Source: Amphibalanus amphitrite (taxonomy: Eukaryota > Arthropoda > Thecostraca > Balanomorpha > Balanidae). From it: DNA of 64,000 bases. Positions 1 to 12,500 of the stretch are shown here, piece by piece. A program made the position numbers and the translations under genes. The stretch is taken from NCBI RefSeq assembly GCF_019059575.1, contig NW_024882326.1, positions 1 through 64,000 of the forward strand, read 5' to 3'. How positions within the stretch are numbered: position 1 is the stretch's first letter; each line of letters begins with the position of its first letter. Below the pieces are notes generated by a model. That model did not search any database. It was given only the letters and a program-made list of their open reading frames with translations, and was not told where the DNA came from.

Positions 1-687
1 CAGAATAATTGGATCCAATCAGTACTAAAATACCAGACTTAAAGTGTTCCCAGCCCTGCCCCTATTCGTGCCATTCCATTACCCTTACTCGATTTTGCCG
101 GAAATGGCGCTTTATGACAAATGTGGTGCATTGCGGCAAACGCGGCGCATTTTCACCCGGCGATTGAGCATGCATCTTGGCACCAAATTGCACCCATATC
201 GGACCATATTTGACAAAACTGTGCAATTTGCGGCAAAAATGACGCCCTGAGATAATTGTGGCGCATTGCGGCAAACGCGGTGCAATTGTATACTCGTATC
301 ACAAACTGTTTCCATCGAACGAAAATTAACACATTTTTTCGCCACTTTTCATTCAAATTAATAACTTGCCGATCCGCCAATGCGAGGCACTCGCCACCGA
401 TCGGCATGCATTTAGCTCACAAAGTTTGTCGACCCCGGCTCTCAAAGAAGATATATGAACCGATCAAAATTTCATTGGCGTTCTTCCAGCGCCCGCCACG
501 TGCCAACCGTGCACCCCAGCGAGCCGAAACCTAGAAAAGGCGCTGACCCACTCTGTCACCTAGAAGGCGTGCAAATTTCAACCCCCTACGTCGTACCGTC
601 TGCCCTGAAGCCGTAACAAATTGAACCCACTACACGGCGTGGCGGACACACACACACTCACAGACAGACGGATTCTGTTCGAATAGT
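1..687. other. Upstream intronic sequence with a short direct repeat
   Basis: No gene recognised. TGGTGCATTGCGGCAAACGC at about 123-142 recurs as TGGCGCATTGCGGCAAACGC at about 258-277, about 135 bp apart. Confidence 0.4.
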
Positions 688-2292
688 AAGTTAGATTTAA
701 TCCCAAATTGATCGAAGAATACGATTCCGATGCCAGTTTTTCCCTAAGGTCAAAATTGAGGTCGTCAGTTGTCAACAAACACAAGACAATTTAGACTCCC
801 TAGTGGCCACCACATTTACCGATTTTCATGATGATCTTTAGCGGTAGTTTATTAGCTGACCAATCGTCGTTTTGAACGAAATTTTCCTGTCAGACTATGT
901 AGTTCAGGGCACTGTTGTTCACTGTGCCAACATCATTCTCACATATTGCATCGCTTTTCTGCAAGATAAGCTAGCTTTTTGCAAGCAGCTGCAAGACGTA
1001 ATTAAAAATCATATCTAATTTTTTTAATTAGACTTTTATAAAAATGTGATTTCGAGCGGCTAAAAATGAACATTTGATACTAGCCTCTGATAACTCATCT
1101 TTCGTTCCATATTGGTGCTTTGCTGCTTTTCCCTGCTACTTTTCGAGATATGCGCCAGTAAACCACATGATGTAGGGGCAATTGTCACCTCGCCGCTCTA
1201 CTGAAGGCCCGGCGCTCTTTAAAGCGCTGGGAGTTGTGAAAAACAAACGCGTATAATCTGAATAAAATATATGTCCCTGAGCTCAGAATTGATCAACGCA
1301 CACAATCCTGTCAAAAATTTTGGGCTTAACTCAAAAATTCAGTCATTATTAACCCCCAAACACAAGCCAGTGATAATCAACAACAACTTGCTCTTTAGTT
1401 AGACTTTTTGAGAAATGTTATTTTGAGCCGCTAAAAATGACCATACCATACAAACCACTAATCATCTTTCTGTCATACCCTACTCGCAATTTTTGCTAAT
1501 GCCTGCTACTCTTCGAGGTCACGTGACCTCACCATTAAAAGTAAATGGGGAAATAAGGAAACTGTTGTTTTTGCGCATGGAATGATCTCAAACTATCTCA
1601 ACCACACGTAATCGTGATTCCATGCACTCCTTGCAAGATCCGATGCTTTACTTTTGCATTTTTGACCTTCCGAGACGTCATTTATGACGTCACTACGGTC
1701 ATAGGAGTTTCTCGTCAATAACTCATGATCAAATTGAGCCAGCGACTCAGGAAGGCCACCAATGGACTCGGAAAGACCTCCCGAATCGAATGATATGCAA
1801 TACGACTTCCTTCGATTAAGTTCGTGGCCTGATGGGCTCTGACCTGACCTTGACTCGAGGTCAACACCTTAAATTGACCTCACCCGGACAAAAAGTATAC
1901 CATTCGACGCGCCTGAGCCAGGCGAACACGATGGTGCCAAAATCGCTGCTCTGCGGTCATTTTTTGCGAAATTATTTACCAAAAACCAAACCCTACCTTG
2001 GGCTTTTTGACTTCACCTCAGAGGTTACCGGTTGACCTGGGACCTTAAAATCGGGTATCAATCGTTCCGTCTTGAAACGGCGCACACGCTTGTTTTTTCC
2101 GCGAGGCTCTAGCTCCATTAGGGGCGAAACGGCGAAAAGGGGTCGTACCAACCCTCCCCCTCGGCCGGCCGAGGGGGTGTGGAGGTCCGACAATAGGTCC
2201 GGCGAGGGTTAAGCAGCCCCACTTCGTTTTTAGCATGTTTGCTTGTCACTGAGATCAACAACTCAGTCACAGATAATTTCTAGCACTTTTCC
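688..2292 (+). mobile_element. Copy 1 of a 1.6-kb repeat element
   Basis: This sequence recurs in inverted orientation at 31814-33871. Homology starts around ATTTAATCCCAAATTG on the left and runs to AATTTCTAGCACTTTTCC on the right. Internally two blocks are related: GACTTTTATAAAAATGTGAT at about 1029 and GACTTTTTGAGAAATGTTAT at about 1402, each followed by TCGAGCGGC- or TGAGCCGC-TAAAAATGA. The 3' part (about 1830-2213) ends GGCGAGGGTTAA and resembles the end of the piggyBac-like MITE at 44228-45113. The left terminus seen in copy 2 is not clear here, so copy 1 may be truncated or diverged there. Confidence 0.8.
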
Positions 2293-2636
2293 GGGCCCCC
2301 GGCCCAGTGTGCGCCGGTGCGCGGAATTGTTTGCTCTGCTGTTCCGTGGAATAACGCCGGGAGGGATGTTTTCTGGTAGGCCAGTAATTTGCAAACTTAG
2401 TTATTCTGCTCCATAAGCTATGTGCATTGCTTGTCGACGCTCTGCCAAAGATAGGTTGCAGGGGCGGGTCTCACGGCGTATTGTTCGCTACTTTGAAAAG
2501 CGCGAAGGAAGTTGTAATAGTTCGCATGTGTTCGAGCACATAAGTGTTGCATAAAACTTATGCTAGAAGAAATAACTTTGTTTTTATAGCGGAACCTCGT
2601 TTCTTGATTGTTTTGCTGGTCTTTAAAGATATTTGA

Positions 2637-3059
2637 TATAGTTCGTTTTTCTTAAGTTTGCCCCTCACTGTAAACGTCTTTTTGAACACAGCACGAGAAT
2701 TGCTAGCTGAATTACTGAGAAAACTGGTTGGCGCACATTGTATTGTAGATATGAATAATATTCTCAAAATAAGCTTTGAACACCGACGATTTAACGTTAT
2801 GTTAAGCGCCGTGCAATTTACTTATTAGTTCAGACATAATTCCTGAGAAGTCGTCTATCCCTGTGGGGCTGTAGGTATTGGCAAATACGAGATACGAGTC
2901 TGTGAAATAGTAAATAAATTTGATCAAATTGATCGTCTGTCAAATCTGGTCAAATCAATGTGCGCCAACCAGTTTTCTAAGTAATTCAGCTAGCAATTCT
3001 CGTGCTGTGTTCAAAAAGACGTTTACAGTGAGGGGCAAACTTAAGAAAAACGAACTATA
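2637..3059. repeat. Inverted repeat with arms of about 104 bp
   Basis: TATAGTTCGTTTTTCTTAAG through GCGCACATTG (2637-2740) is repeated inverted at 2956-3059 with few differences and a 215 bp spacer. It looks like a fold-back MITE and sits 160 bp upstream of the Mint exon at 3219. Confidence 0.9.
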
Positions 3060-3218
3060 ATCATTTACACCTTGTATTCCATCTCATTGATGTGATGAAC
3101 TTCGTTATATCGACACTTTCAATAATTATATTGCATCTTTGTCATAGCATTTGCTTGTGTGTTCTGTTTTCATCACTCCTTGCTCTGTTTAAGACTTGTC
3201 GTGCCCTCTCTCCGGCAG

Positions 3219-3501
3219 GCACCTCCACGCCGCCGCCTCCCCCTCCGCCGGCGCCCGGCTCACCACCTCCACCGCCACCTCCGCCGCCATCCTCTGGCTC
3301 GGGCCGCTCGCCGACGCCGCCTGGCGGCCACCAGGGGGCGGGCCGGCACCGGGGTCCGGCCAGCCCGCCGCCCTCCGACACGGTGCAGGCGGCCATCCAG
3401 GACATCCGACAGGCTATCCGGCGGACCCGCACCCTGCCGCAGCGCAGCTCGCCGCCCGAGGAGGACGGCGGCCGGCCGGCGCGGCCCGTCTGGGTTCCCA
3501 G
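3219..3501 (+). CDS. X11L: Mint exon: proline-rich region and pre-PTB helix
   Basis: The acceptor is CTCCGGCAG ending at 3218 and the donor is CCCAG|GTACGG. Entry phase is 1 and exit phase is 2. It encodes two runs of prolines, a Gly/Ser/Pro stretch, then [20 protein letters not shown] and finally PVWVP, matching the order of the segment just upstream of the PTB in Mint proteins. An open frame continues upstream to 3092, but that part is low-complexity hydrophobic sequence and looks intronic. The last 30 or so bases and the donor are repeated downstream as a minisatellite. Confidence 0.85.
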
Positions 3502-6500
3502 GTACGGCAGAGGGACAGGGGCAGCGCGGGGTGTGTGAGAAGGACAGGGGGTCAGCGGCCGGCCGGCCCGGCCCATGTGGGTCCCCAGGTACGGAGAGGG
3601 GTGTCAGGGAGGGACGGGGACAGCGCAGGGTGTGTGGGAGAGACAGTGGACGGCGGCCGGCTGGCGCGGCCCGTCTGGGTTCCCAGGTACGGAGAGAGAC
3701 AGGGGGACAGCGCAGGGTGTGTGGGAGGACAGGGGACGGTGGCCGGCCGGTGCGGCCCGTCTGGGTACCCAGGTAAGGAGAGGGGTGTGTGGGAGGGACA
3801 GGGGGTCAGCGCGGGGTGTGTGGAAGAGACAGTGGACGGCGGCCGGCCGGCTAGTGCGTCCCTTCTGGGTCCCCAGGTGCTGGAGAGGGACATGGGGACA
3901 GCGGCTGGCCAAGGAAAGGGACAGGGGGCCCCTCTGGGTCCCCAGGGACGGCGGGGTCCGGCGGCTCCAGAACAGACACAGCGTGGGGTTTGTGTGTGGG
4001 GTGGACGGGAGTGGAGGTGACAGGAATGGCAGGGCGGCGGTCTGGGAGGAATGGGGGAATATGTAGGTGGCGCGGGCATCGCCACGTGTGGCGGAAAGTG
4101 GTGTCTGAGGTGTCTGGCCAGAAGTTAGCGGCTGCTGATCAATGATTGATGTTTGGTAAGTGTGTTGGCGGTGGCTAATTTGTGCCTGATCGTGACACCG
4201 AATAGGAAACACGGCTTGCTGGTGCCCAATATTGAAGGTGATTTGAATTGACGCACTATGTACTTATTTGAAGGGATGTAATGTACTTGCTGGACCATCG
4301 AACCCGATAAAACACGAGCAAACATAATAATGAAAGAACTGACTATTGGTCCTGCGACTTTTCCAAGCGATCTTGCATAATATTCTATGAACATGTGGCT
4401 CCTCAGTCTTCATGGTGGGGATTTGTGATCAGTTGCTCACCTTCTATTGAATTGGGACATTTATGAGGACGAATTGTTGCTGGGAATATTACTAGTTCTT
4501 GTTGGTGCCTTGCGTCATGTATAACATTCGGTTTCAGGCGAATTTTGCGGGAGGGCAGAATACATCAAGACGTGCTCTTAGCTGCTTATTGCCATGAACA
4601 AGATGTATTACTTATTTCCAAACATTTCTATATCGCTGTCGGACAAAATGCTAGTAGAGCCCAGGCTGATATATAGCTCCGTTACACTGTCCAACCTCCC
4701 TCCTCCCTAGACGTTCCTGCTGTGAACCGGCTGCCTCAAATACCCGCCGACCATGATCAATGGGCGCCAGTTGCCGGCTCCCGGCGGCGGCAGCCGGATG
4801 TGTGTGACGGCTGCTGACGGCCGGAGCCCGGCCCGAGCCGGCCGCTTTTATTGACGCGCGCCGCCGGCGGGCATCGATTGGCTTTTGCTCACTAAATGAT
4901 GGCCGTCTTAGCGCACTAACGATAGTGTCAGGCGGCGGTATTGGATGTATTATGTGACATGTATCGGAAGCCTGAGAGACGGCCGCGGCCAAATGGTCTC
5001 GCGACACGAAATGGAGATGGCAGCTACGGCCATTGGTCTTCGAGGCGGTGACAGTGAAACGCAGATGGCAGGGCCGTAGTCTGCTAGTGCGTCATTCGAC
5101 CTTCGGCGGTCTGCTCATTGCTCAATGCTCATGCACTTCGGTAGCTCAGCACACGTGCCCGAAGTCGAACATATCACGTCATTTGTAAATTGAATCTTTT
5201 TTTTTGTGAAATTAGAGTTTTAGCGTCACATTTCTATTCAAACCATTTGATTCCGCTCAGTATGCCGCTCAATGCCACGCTGTCTCTTTTCTACCCGATT
5301 TCTGTGTTTGCTGTGTTTTGCACTCCGTCCTTATTGCATCTCACCGTTTCCACTCTGGAGTCTCCAGGTTCCCTGCCATGCCGTCTCCCTCCACCCGTCT
5401 GACGCGACTCTCCCTCTCTCTTCAGACGGACGTCCGGCTACCAGAAGGTGTCGACAGATTGCGACGACCCGGCGGCCGGCACCCGACACGACATCGGTGA
5501 GTGGCGGCTCGGTCACTGACCGTGTTCACTCAGTCCGGGTCAAGCAGTCCAGTCAGTCTCACTCAGTCCGGTCAGTCCGGGACTAGTCAGGTCACCCCCA
5601 CAGCTTGGTACGAGCAGTTCGGTCCAGTCTGACCCGTCTGTAATCAGTCTGGTCAATCCTGCGGTCCGGAAACACTGGGGTCAGCTCTGGAGTCTTGGGA
5701 CAGCCTGGTCAGTCGTGAGGCCGAGTACAGTCCGGCTGCACTGGTAAACAGCCCGACTGCTTTCTGAGGACAGTCACGTAGGGTAATCCGCACTCGATGA
5801 AACGGAGGAAGAGCTGCGGAGGTTGCCCGCCTCGTGAGCAACAACAGCCCTCTGTCTATAATTTGATACAGTCTGGCTTCTTTGTAGTTCCACCTTTGCA
5901 AGGTCACCAGCGCTCAGTATTTTAAGTGATAGATGTCCTTCTGATCTCTGGTTTAGTCGCCGCGCTGACTATCATGAGCCCCGGAAGCCTCATAACCTCA
6001 GTCATCTTCATCATCATTTGATTCATCCGCCTTGGCTTAAAGATTAATCCGATGGCTTTTAACCTCGTCTTTTGCGATGGCGGCTCAGTATAAATTCATG
6101 TCACTCGGTCGCAGCTGGGTTACAAGTCCTTGATCAACCTTGCTGTCAGGTCCTGGGTACCCTCCTGCTGCCATCTGAAAGAGTCAGTGTTCACTCCTTC
6201 CCAGTGTCGGGCAGTGATACGTCACATGACATCGAGGCATCGAGTAAAAATGAGGGTTTCATCCATTATTGCCTATTTAGTTTCCCTGTTCAGTTCTTTA
6301 AAGTGCATGGATAAATTGTTTTATTGCTCTTAGCTTAAAACAAAGGAGCTTTTGATAACATTGCTAAGCGACCGGCTTCAATTATCATTTTTTTTATATT
6401 AGGCCCTTCTCTTAGCTAGGAGGCCTGGTCGACATTCAATTTCTGTCGTGTCAGTGCATTTATTGCACTGGCATGCATAATTTGCATATCTTATGTATAG

Positions 6501-9500
6501 CGTCTTCTTGTGATCTAATCAACGCGCCAATACACTTTATGCAATGTCCCCAACTCTCACCAGGTGCTCTGGGACAAGACGGTTCTGTTCCGATTCCAAG
6601 GCGTCCCAGTAAGTAGCGTTCACTAATTGCCGCTCACCCGCCGCTCATTAACTATCGCCCAGTCGTCAGGGACCGACTGTCCTGCCGGGGTGCTGTGAAG
6701 CTCCGGGTACTAACACGGCGTGGGGGGGGGGGGGGGGCGCTGGCCGCCGGCTGCCGGGTCTGGGGCGAGCGTCGGGTGTGTGATAGATGGAATATTAAAC
6801 AGCCGGGAGCTCAGCTGGGTGTCGGTAACTAGAACCGCTAATAAAACCACTAAATCAATCGCCGATGACCATGCGCCTGTCTTGGGTGTGAAATATTGGC
6901 ATGAGGGATGGCTTCGGTGGGGAGGTAATCCATGTGCTTGCAGATAAGGGACACGGCTAAAAACTGACCGTCCTAGGGTGAGGCGCTGTCATCACAAGAT
7001 ACCGTGTTTTCCTGCCATATACGCTACGATTCCGTTCCTTCTTCTTCTTCCTTGCCAGCTTAGGCCGGGTCCCGTGGGGCCCGGCCCGTCTCCACCAGGA
7101 AGTCTACGATGAGGTCAGCTTCGGTGGAGAATATCTCCCCCAGCGTCGGCAGGGGGCCCCACCGGCGGGTCCGAGCCCCTGGTGTGCGGGGCAGTCCATC
7201 AGCAGGTGCGGGACCGAGTCCGGCTCGCCGCAGTCGACGCACGCGTCGGACTCAGCCAGCCCGAGTCGGTGCCGGGTGTCTCCTGTCAGGGGCGAACATC
7301 CCACCCGGAGCTGCGCCACGGTTACCGACGCTCGGCGGTCCAGTCCGTCGTGCCCGGGCGTCGGGTCGGGGTGCGGGTGGCTGCGTCTGGCGCGCGCATC
7401 ACACATCGCCCGCGCCCGGCGGGCCACCGCGGCTCTCGCCGACCACAGGTCCACGGGGATCTGGTCCTGTCTGCGCGAGCTCCCGATCGCTGCCAGACGG
7501 TCCGCCTCCTCGTTCTCCGGCAGGCCCGCGTGGCCGGGCACCCACTGCAAGTGGAGTCTGTGGCCTGAACAAGTGATGGTGTCTAGCAGGTCCCTGATCT
7601 CCGCTACCAGAGCCGACTGGGAGTCCGCCGTGTCTTGTAGCGACTGGATGGCTGCACGCGAGTCGCAGCAGAGGAGGAGCAGCATGCTCGGCCGGTCAGG
7701 CAGATCGCCCGCGGCCTCGGCCAGCGCCTCGCGGATGGCCACGAGTTCGGCCCGGGTGCTGCTGCATACCTTCCCGGCCGCTACCGTTAGCTGAACGGTG
7801 CGGGACTCCTGGTGGAAGATCAGCAGGGCTCCCCTCCGCCATCGTGCGTGCCGGCCCCAGCCGAACCGTCGGTCCAGATGGACACGTCGGGCTGCGGGAG
7901 AGACGCCAGCGTCGTCTCCGCTGCAGCTCTTCTCGCTTCCGGTGGGTTTGTGCGCGAGGTGGGCACCGTCAGAGAGGTCGATGTAGTCAGACTTGTGGAG
8001 TCCGGTAGAAGGACAGGCGGTGTCAGGGCCAGCGGCTCCGCTGGGAGCTCCGCTAGGCCCGCCTCGCTCGCCATCCAGGCAGCGACTCGCCGCACGCAGG
8101 GTTTTGCATCCAGCACGACGTCCTCATCGCACGGCAGGGGAGGGCCGGAGTTTGTGCCGGCTTGCTGAACCTCTCGAATCCAGGCTTCATGGGATCCGTT
8201 CCTCAGGCTCCTCCTGATGTGCACATAAATGTGGCCAATGAAAATACAGGTTGGTTTTGATTTGGTGCTTGCTCTGTGCTGCTATTGTAAATTGCTTATT
8301 GTGCAGACCGGACATGTCATTCGCATTGGTATGCACCGGTTCAAAATAGAAGACTACGCACACGGTAACTTCTGGTTGGTTAGATACCATGAAGTCTTAC
8401 GATTTCCTGACTTGTATGGTCTTTTTTAGGCCTTCATTGGTGTGTCAACCATGCCAATATTCGGTTTACTCATGGTTCTCTTCGGCTCTATCGTCTTCGG
8501 TTCAAGTTCGGCGTTCGTCCTCCTGGTTTCTTGCAATTTGTCTACCTTGCCCGTTCGGCCGGTTCCTCCCTTCACGTCCCGTCCCGTCTCACCCGCCCCG
8601 TCCATCTGCCCCGTCCCACCCCGTCCGCCCCTTCTCTCCCCATCGCAGCCCGTCCCATCCCGCCCTCTCTGCCGCCCGGGCGTCGCTGATTGGTGTCGGC
8701 TCCCCGAGGTATCCCCATCGGCCGGCCTATATTGGCTGCGGCCGGCCGGGCCTGATTTAATTTGTCATGCGTCTCTCGGAACACCGGTCCGGCCACCGCT
8801 CCGGGCCCGCCGAGGTGCCAGGACGACGGAAAATCCGGCCCAGGTTCCGCCTCAACAGGCTCGGCTGACTAGGCCGCGGCTAGTTTGGGGCTGTTTGTTG
8901 TTTTGATATAATTATTCGAAGGTTTATTCTGGTGGTTCGCTGCCACGTGACTTTTCCAGTGTCCGGGTCCTGGTCCGGCCTGGCTGCACTGTTGGCCTGT
9001 GGTCTGCTGCAGACAGTAGACCCCGCCCGTGGTCCCCCTGGCCGCCCCGTGCCGTCCGCGACCCTGGCCCGTCTCTGACCCCGTCCCGCGGGACCTCCGA
9101 GACTCAGAGGTCCCAGGGTTATCAGCCGGCGATAGGCCGGGATAAGATGTTTGTACACCGTGCTGCTCCGGGGCCAGGGGTGAGCACAGCGGAATCTCTG
9201 GCGTAGTTTCATTGTTTATTGCTTGGTTTGTTTGCAACATTGGATTGTAGTTAAATTTACTAAATATGTTTTAAATGTTTCTGAAATAACTGCTTCCTAC
9301 TTAGGTATGTGTCAAATGATTTGCAGACCATTCATCGATAGCGTTTTTAAAGTTAAGATTTTTAAATCATTACGGCTCTATAAATGCGTTTTATTGATTA
9401 CATACACAGCCGATGCTCTGATTTTGCTGTTTAATCATGTGAGGTGATTGGGTTTAATGATTACCATACTTAATGTGATAGTTGTTTTATCCATACATTA

Positions 9501-12500
9501 GGAAGATTTTTCACCAATCCTATATAAGGCAGCTGATAGTTTGAAAGACGTTATTGTGCCGATGCGTTTTAGCGCTAAATGAATAATGATGGGTTCATGC
9601 TTTCTTTTAGGGCACTCTTGGAATTTATCTTCAAATTTGTTGCTGCATACATTTGTAGCCATGGAGCATCGATTTAACGTCTCGTAGTGAAGGCTTTGAC
9701 CATTGGATGGTAAAATATCGAGTCAGTGGCGCTAAATTTAAACATAAACTTGATGTGGTGTCTCGTATTTTTCAAAAGTGGCAGGCGCTTTGCTATCGTA
9801 CACTACGAAGTTTGCTTAGTAGCCGAAGTAACTAGTTATAACATTTAAAAGTTTTATTAAAAAGTTGAAGAACTACGATTGAAGCTGGTTTTAACGAACA
9901 TGGGACAGGTCCCATTCCCTTCGAGCCGTGAACGGGAATTCGGAAAGACCGTTTTAGATGCCAGTCGATATCAGCAGGACAAACTGAATTATAAAACAGC
10001 TTTCGTTCTCAGATTTAGCAATCGATCTACCTTTCTAAGGTAAGAACAGCCCGCCAGGAGCGGCCGCTGTCGTTCCTGGCAGGCGCCTCCTCGCCCGTCC
10101 GATTCGAGCCATGCGGCACAGTATGTGTTCAGGCGTCCGACGCCGCTGCCACCTAGCGGCAGAATGGCGCGGCTCTCGCGGCGGCTGCTCTGCCCGCACA
10201 GCCGCTGCGCTGCCCGATGCTGATCGCCGTCAGCGCCGTCTGTGTGTTTGGTGGGGAAGGTGGGCGTGGCAGTGCTACGAGCCGTTAATTGCATAAACGC
10301 TCCATAAATATGCGTATCAATTGCATAGTTTTTTTTCAAGCCTCGCTTTACAGCGAGCGAACTTGACTAATTACCACAAAAAACACCAAGTCCATAATTT
10401 CTTCTACAATCTCGGGTCCATTGGTCTGACCCGTTTTCGGTACAATCGCAAGATATTTCACACTCATCAGTCCTGCTCAAGCACGCATACTTATCAACAA
10501 GTGGTTCATTCGCTTGAATGTTTTATGCGATATCCATGAGTGATATTTCACTCAAGATACCGCTTTGGCTTGTGAGTCCGTTTTCCTGTTTATCGACGTT
10601 ATTCGACCGGTCCTCACCTCACCACAATTACTGGTTACCTGCCCGACCAGGCCAAGGATACGTGCGGCCGGCGCGGTGGTACGATCGTCACTGACCACAG
10701 CCGCGTCACGGGCCTGCCCTCGTTCAATGACACTGGAGCGGACAATGGGTCGTGTTCGACTCCGGCGCGACAGGGTCACAGCATTGGACTAAACCGTGCT
10801 TCATCGCGCACGGCGTCGGTGACATTGGCACCGGCCGGCGCGGTGGTAGTTCTCTATGACCGGCCCCGGTGATAGCCCCGGGCTGTATGTCCCGTTTTGT
10901 GACTATATAGCTGATGTTATGACTTGGTCGGCAGAAAGCCACCATTCGGTTCCGGGTGGTAATAGCAGACCTGTGTTTCGTTCCGAGACTCGCCAATGTC
11001 ACTGGCTTTGTCTCGGGCTGAGCCGTAATTCCATTCCGGCTGTGTAGCTGGTTCATTGTTCTCGCTCCGCGGAAGTTCTCTGTGACGTTGGACCTTGTTT
11101 GGGCAAGGCAGGCCGTTGGGTACGTTTGTAGCTTTGTACCGTCCTATCGACTGCTTGATCAATGCTCATGCAGCTTATTAAAGGGACCCTCCCACCTTAA
11201 CATTAGATTTGAGTTGAGATAGCCAAAATGGGGTCCCTGGCTCACAATTACCGGTTTCGGCACTCACAACATCGAGAAATGCCTTAAATCGGAAATATTG
11301 AATTTCAAAATTGCAGCATTTTGATTCAGAGGGGCTAATGCTTAGGAATACCCCTCTGAATGTGTGACGTCAGCGCAGATATCTAACGATTTTTAAATGT
11401 TTGACTAAAACGTTTTGTAGCACGCGGTGGTATATGCTATTTGCGCGCAACATCTGCCGCAAACGCCGCACTTCTAAAATAAAGTCGCTAGAAACAGCGG
11501 AGATCCCAAAAAGTAAACAAAAGTAAAAGTCTAATATCTTGAAAACTGGTGAATATTTTTCGGTGAAATTTGGTAGATATTCGTTTTCGCTCTTTCTGAA
11601 CCGAGCGACATCACTTTCATGCCAATTCATAAACTTTTTTGAAGGTGGGAGGGTCCCTTTAAACGATGTCACCCTTTCTCGTGCCAGAGCTGTTATGCCG
11701 CCGAGTTCCTAGTTAGACACCATTGGTCACAGCCAGCCTTCCGCGCCTGCTGTTGCCATTGAGGTCGGTCGTGTCCGTTGGGAGGTGACCCGGTATCCAT
11801 ACCGGACCGCGGCGCCGCCGCGCGGCCGCTGTGTCGGTGTCGGTGCCGAGGTCAGACGCTACGGGCGCTGCTGACGGCACGCCGAGGTTCGTATTCGCAG
11901 TGTAGGGAACTCGTGGCATGGAGGTCCGTTTCTCTCGGCTTGAAAAACTGCTCTCTGGTTCCGGCAATCGGTCAGAATTGAGTCTGGTTTCAGACAAGTT
12001 GAACAAAAGTAAATCAGTATTGTGCAGCATGCCTTTGAGCGCCAGACGTTATGTGAGCCAATCCCGTGTGGGCCGACAAAAAAAAAAAAAAAAAACCACC
12101 ACCTCCTCCGCGCCTCGGCTGCTACCCGGGCCGCCGGCCGGCCGTCCGTCACTTGGTCGGCGGCGGCGGCGCGGCGCTGTCTCATTCATCGACTTCGGCG
12201 CGATTGGCTGTTCCTGCTGACCGGGCCCGTGAGCGAGGGCCGACCGGGCCGGACCGGGCCGGGGAAGGGGTTAGTTCCGGTAGAGAGTGCTGACTGGGCG
12301 GGGCCCTGAGGAAGCGAGGCAGGGGCTAGTTCTGTGGGGGCGGGAAGGGGTCGGGACCGCTCAGCCCGGCCGATTTGGGTCGGACTTACCCTGCCTGTAG
12401 CTTGCTGGCCTCCGAGCAGCTGGAAAAACAGACAGTGCTCGGACGTAGTCGCCGCTGAGAGGTTCCTGCAAACACAAGGCTGAGCCCGATGCGCAAGGAG

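Noticed and set aside
3196..4212. Long open frames on both strands (up to 274 codons) at 3196-4020 and antisense
   Set aside because: They run through the minisatellite and exon in the wrong frames; a repeat with few stops explains them. Only the frame with AIQDIRQAI is family-like.
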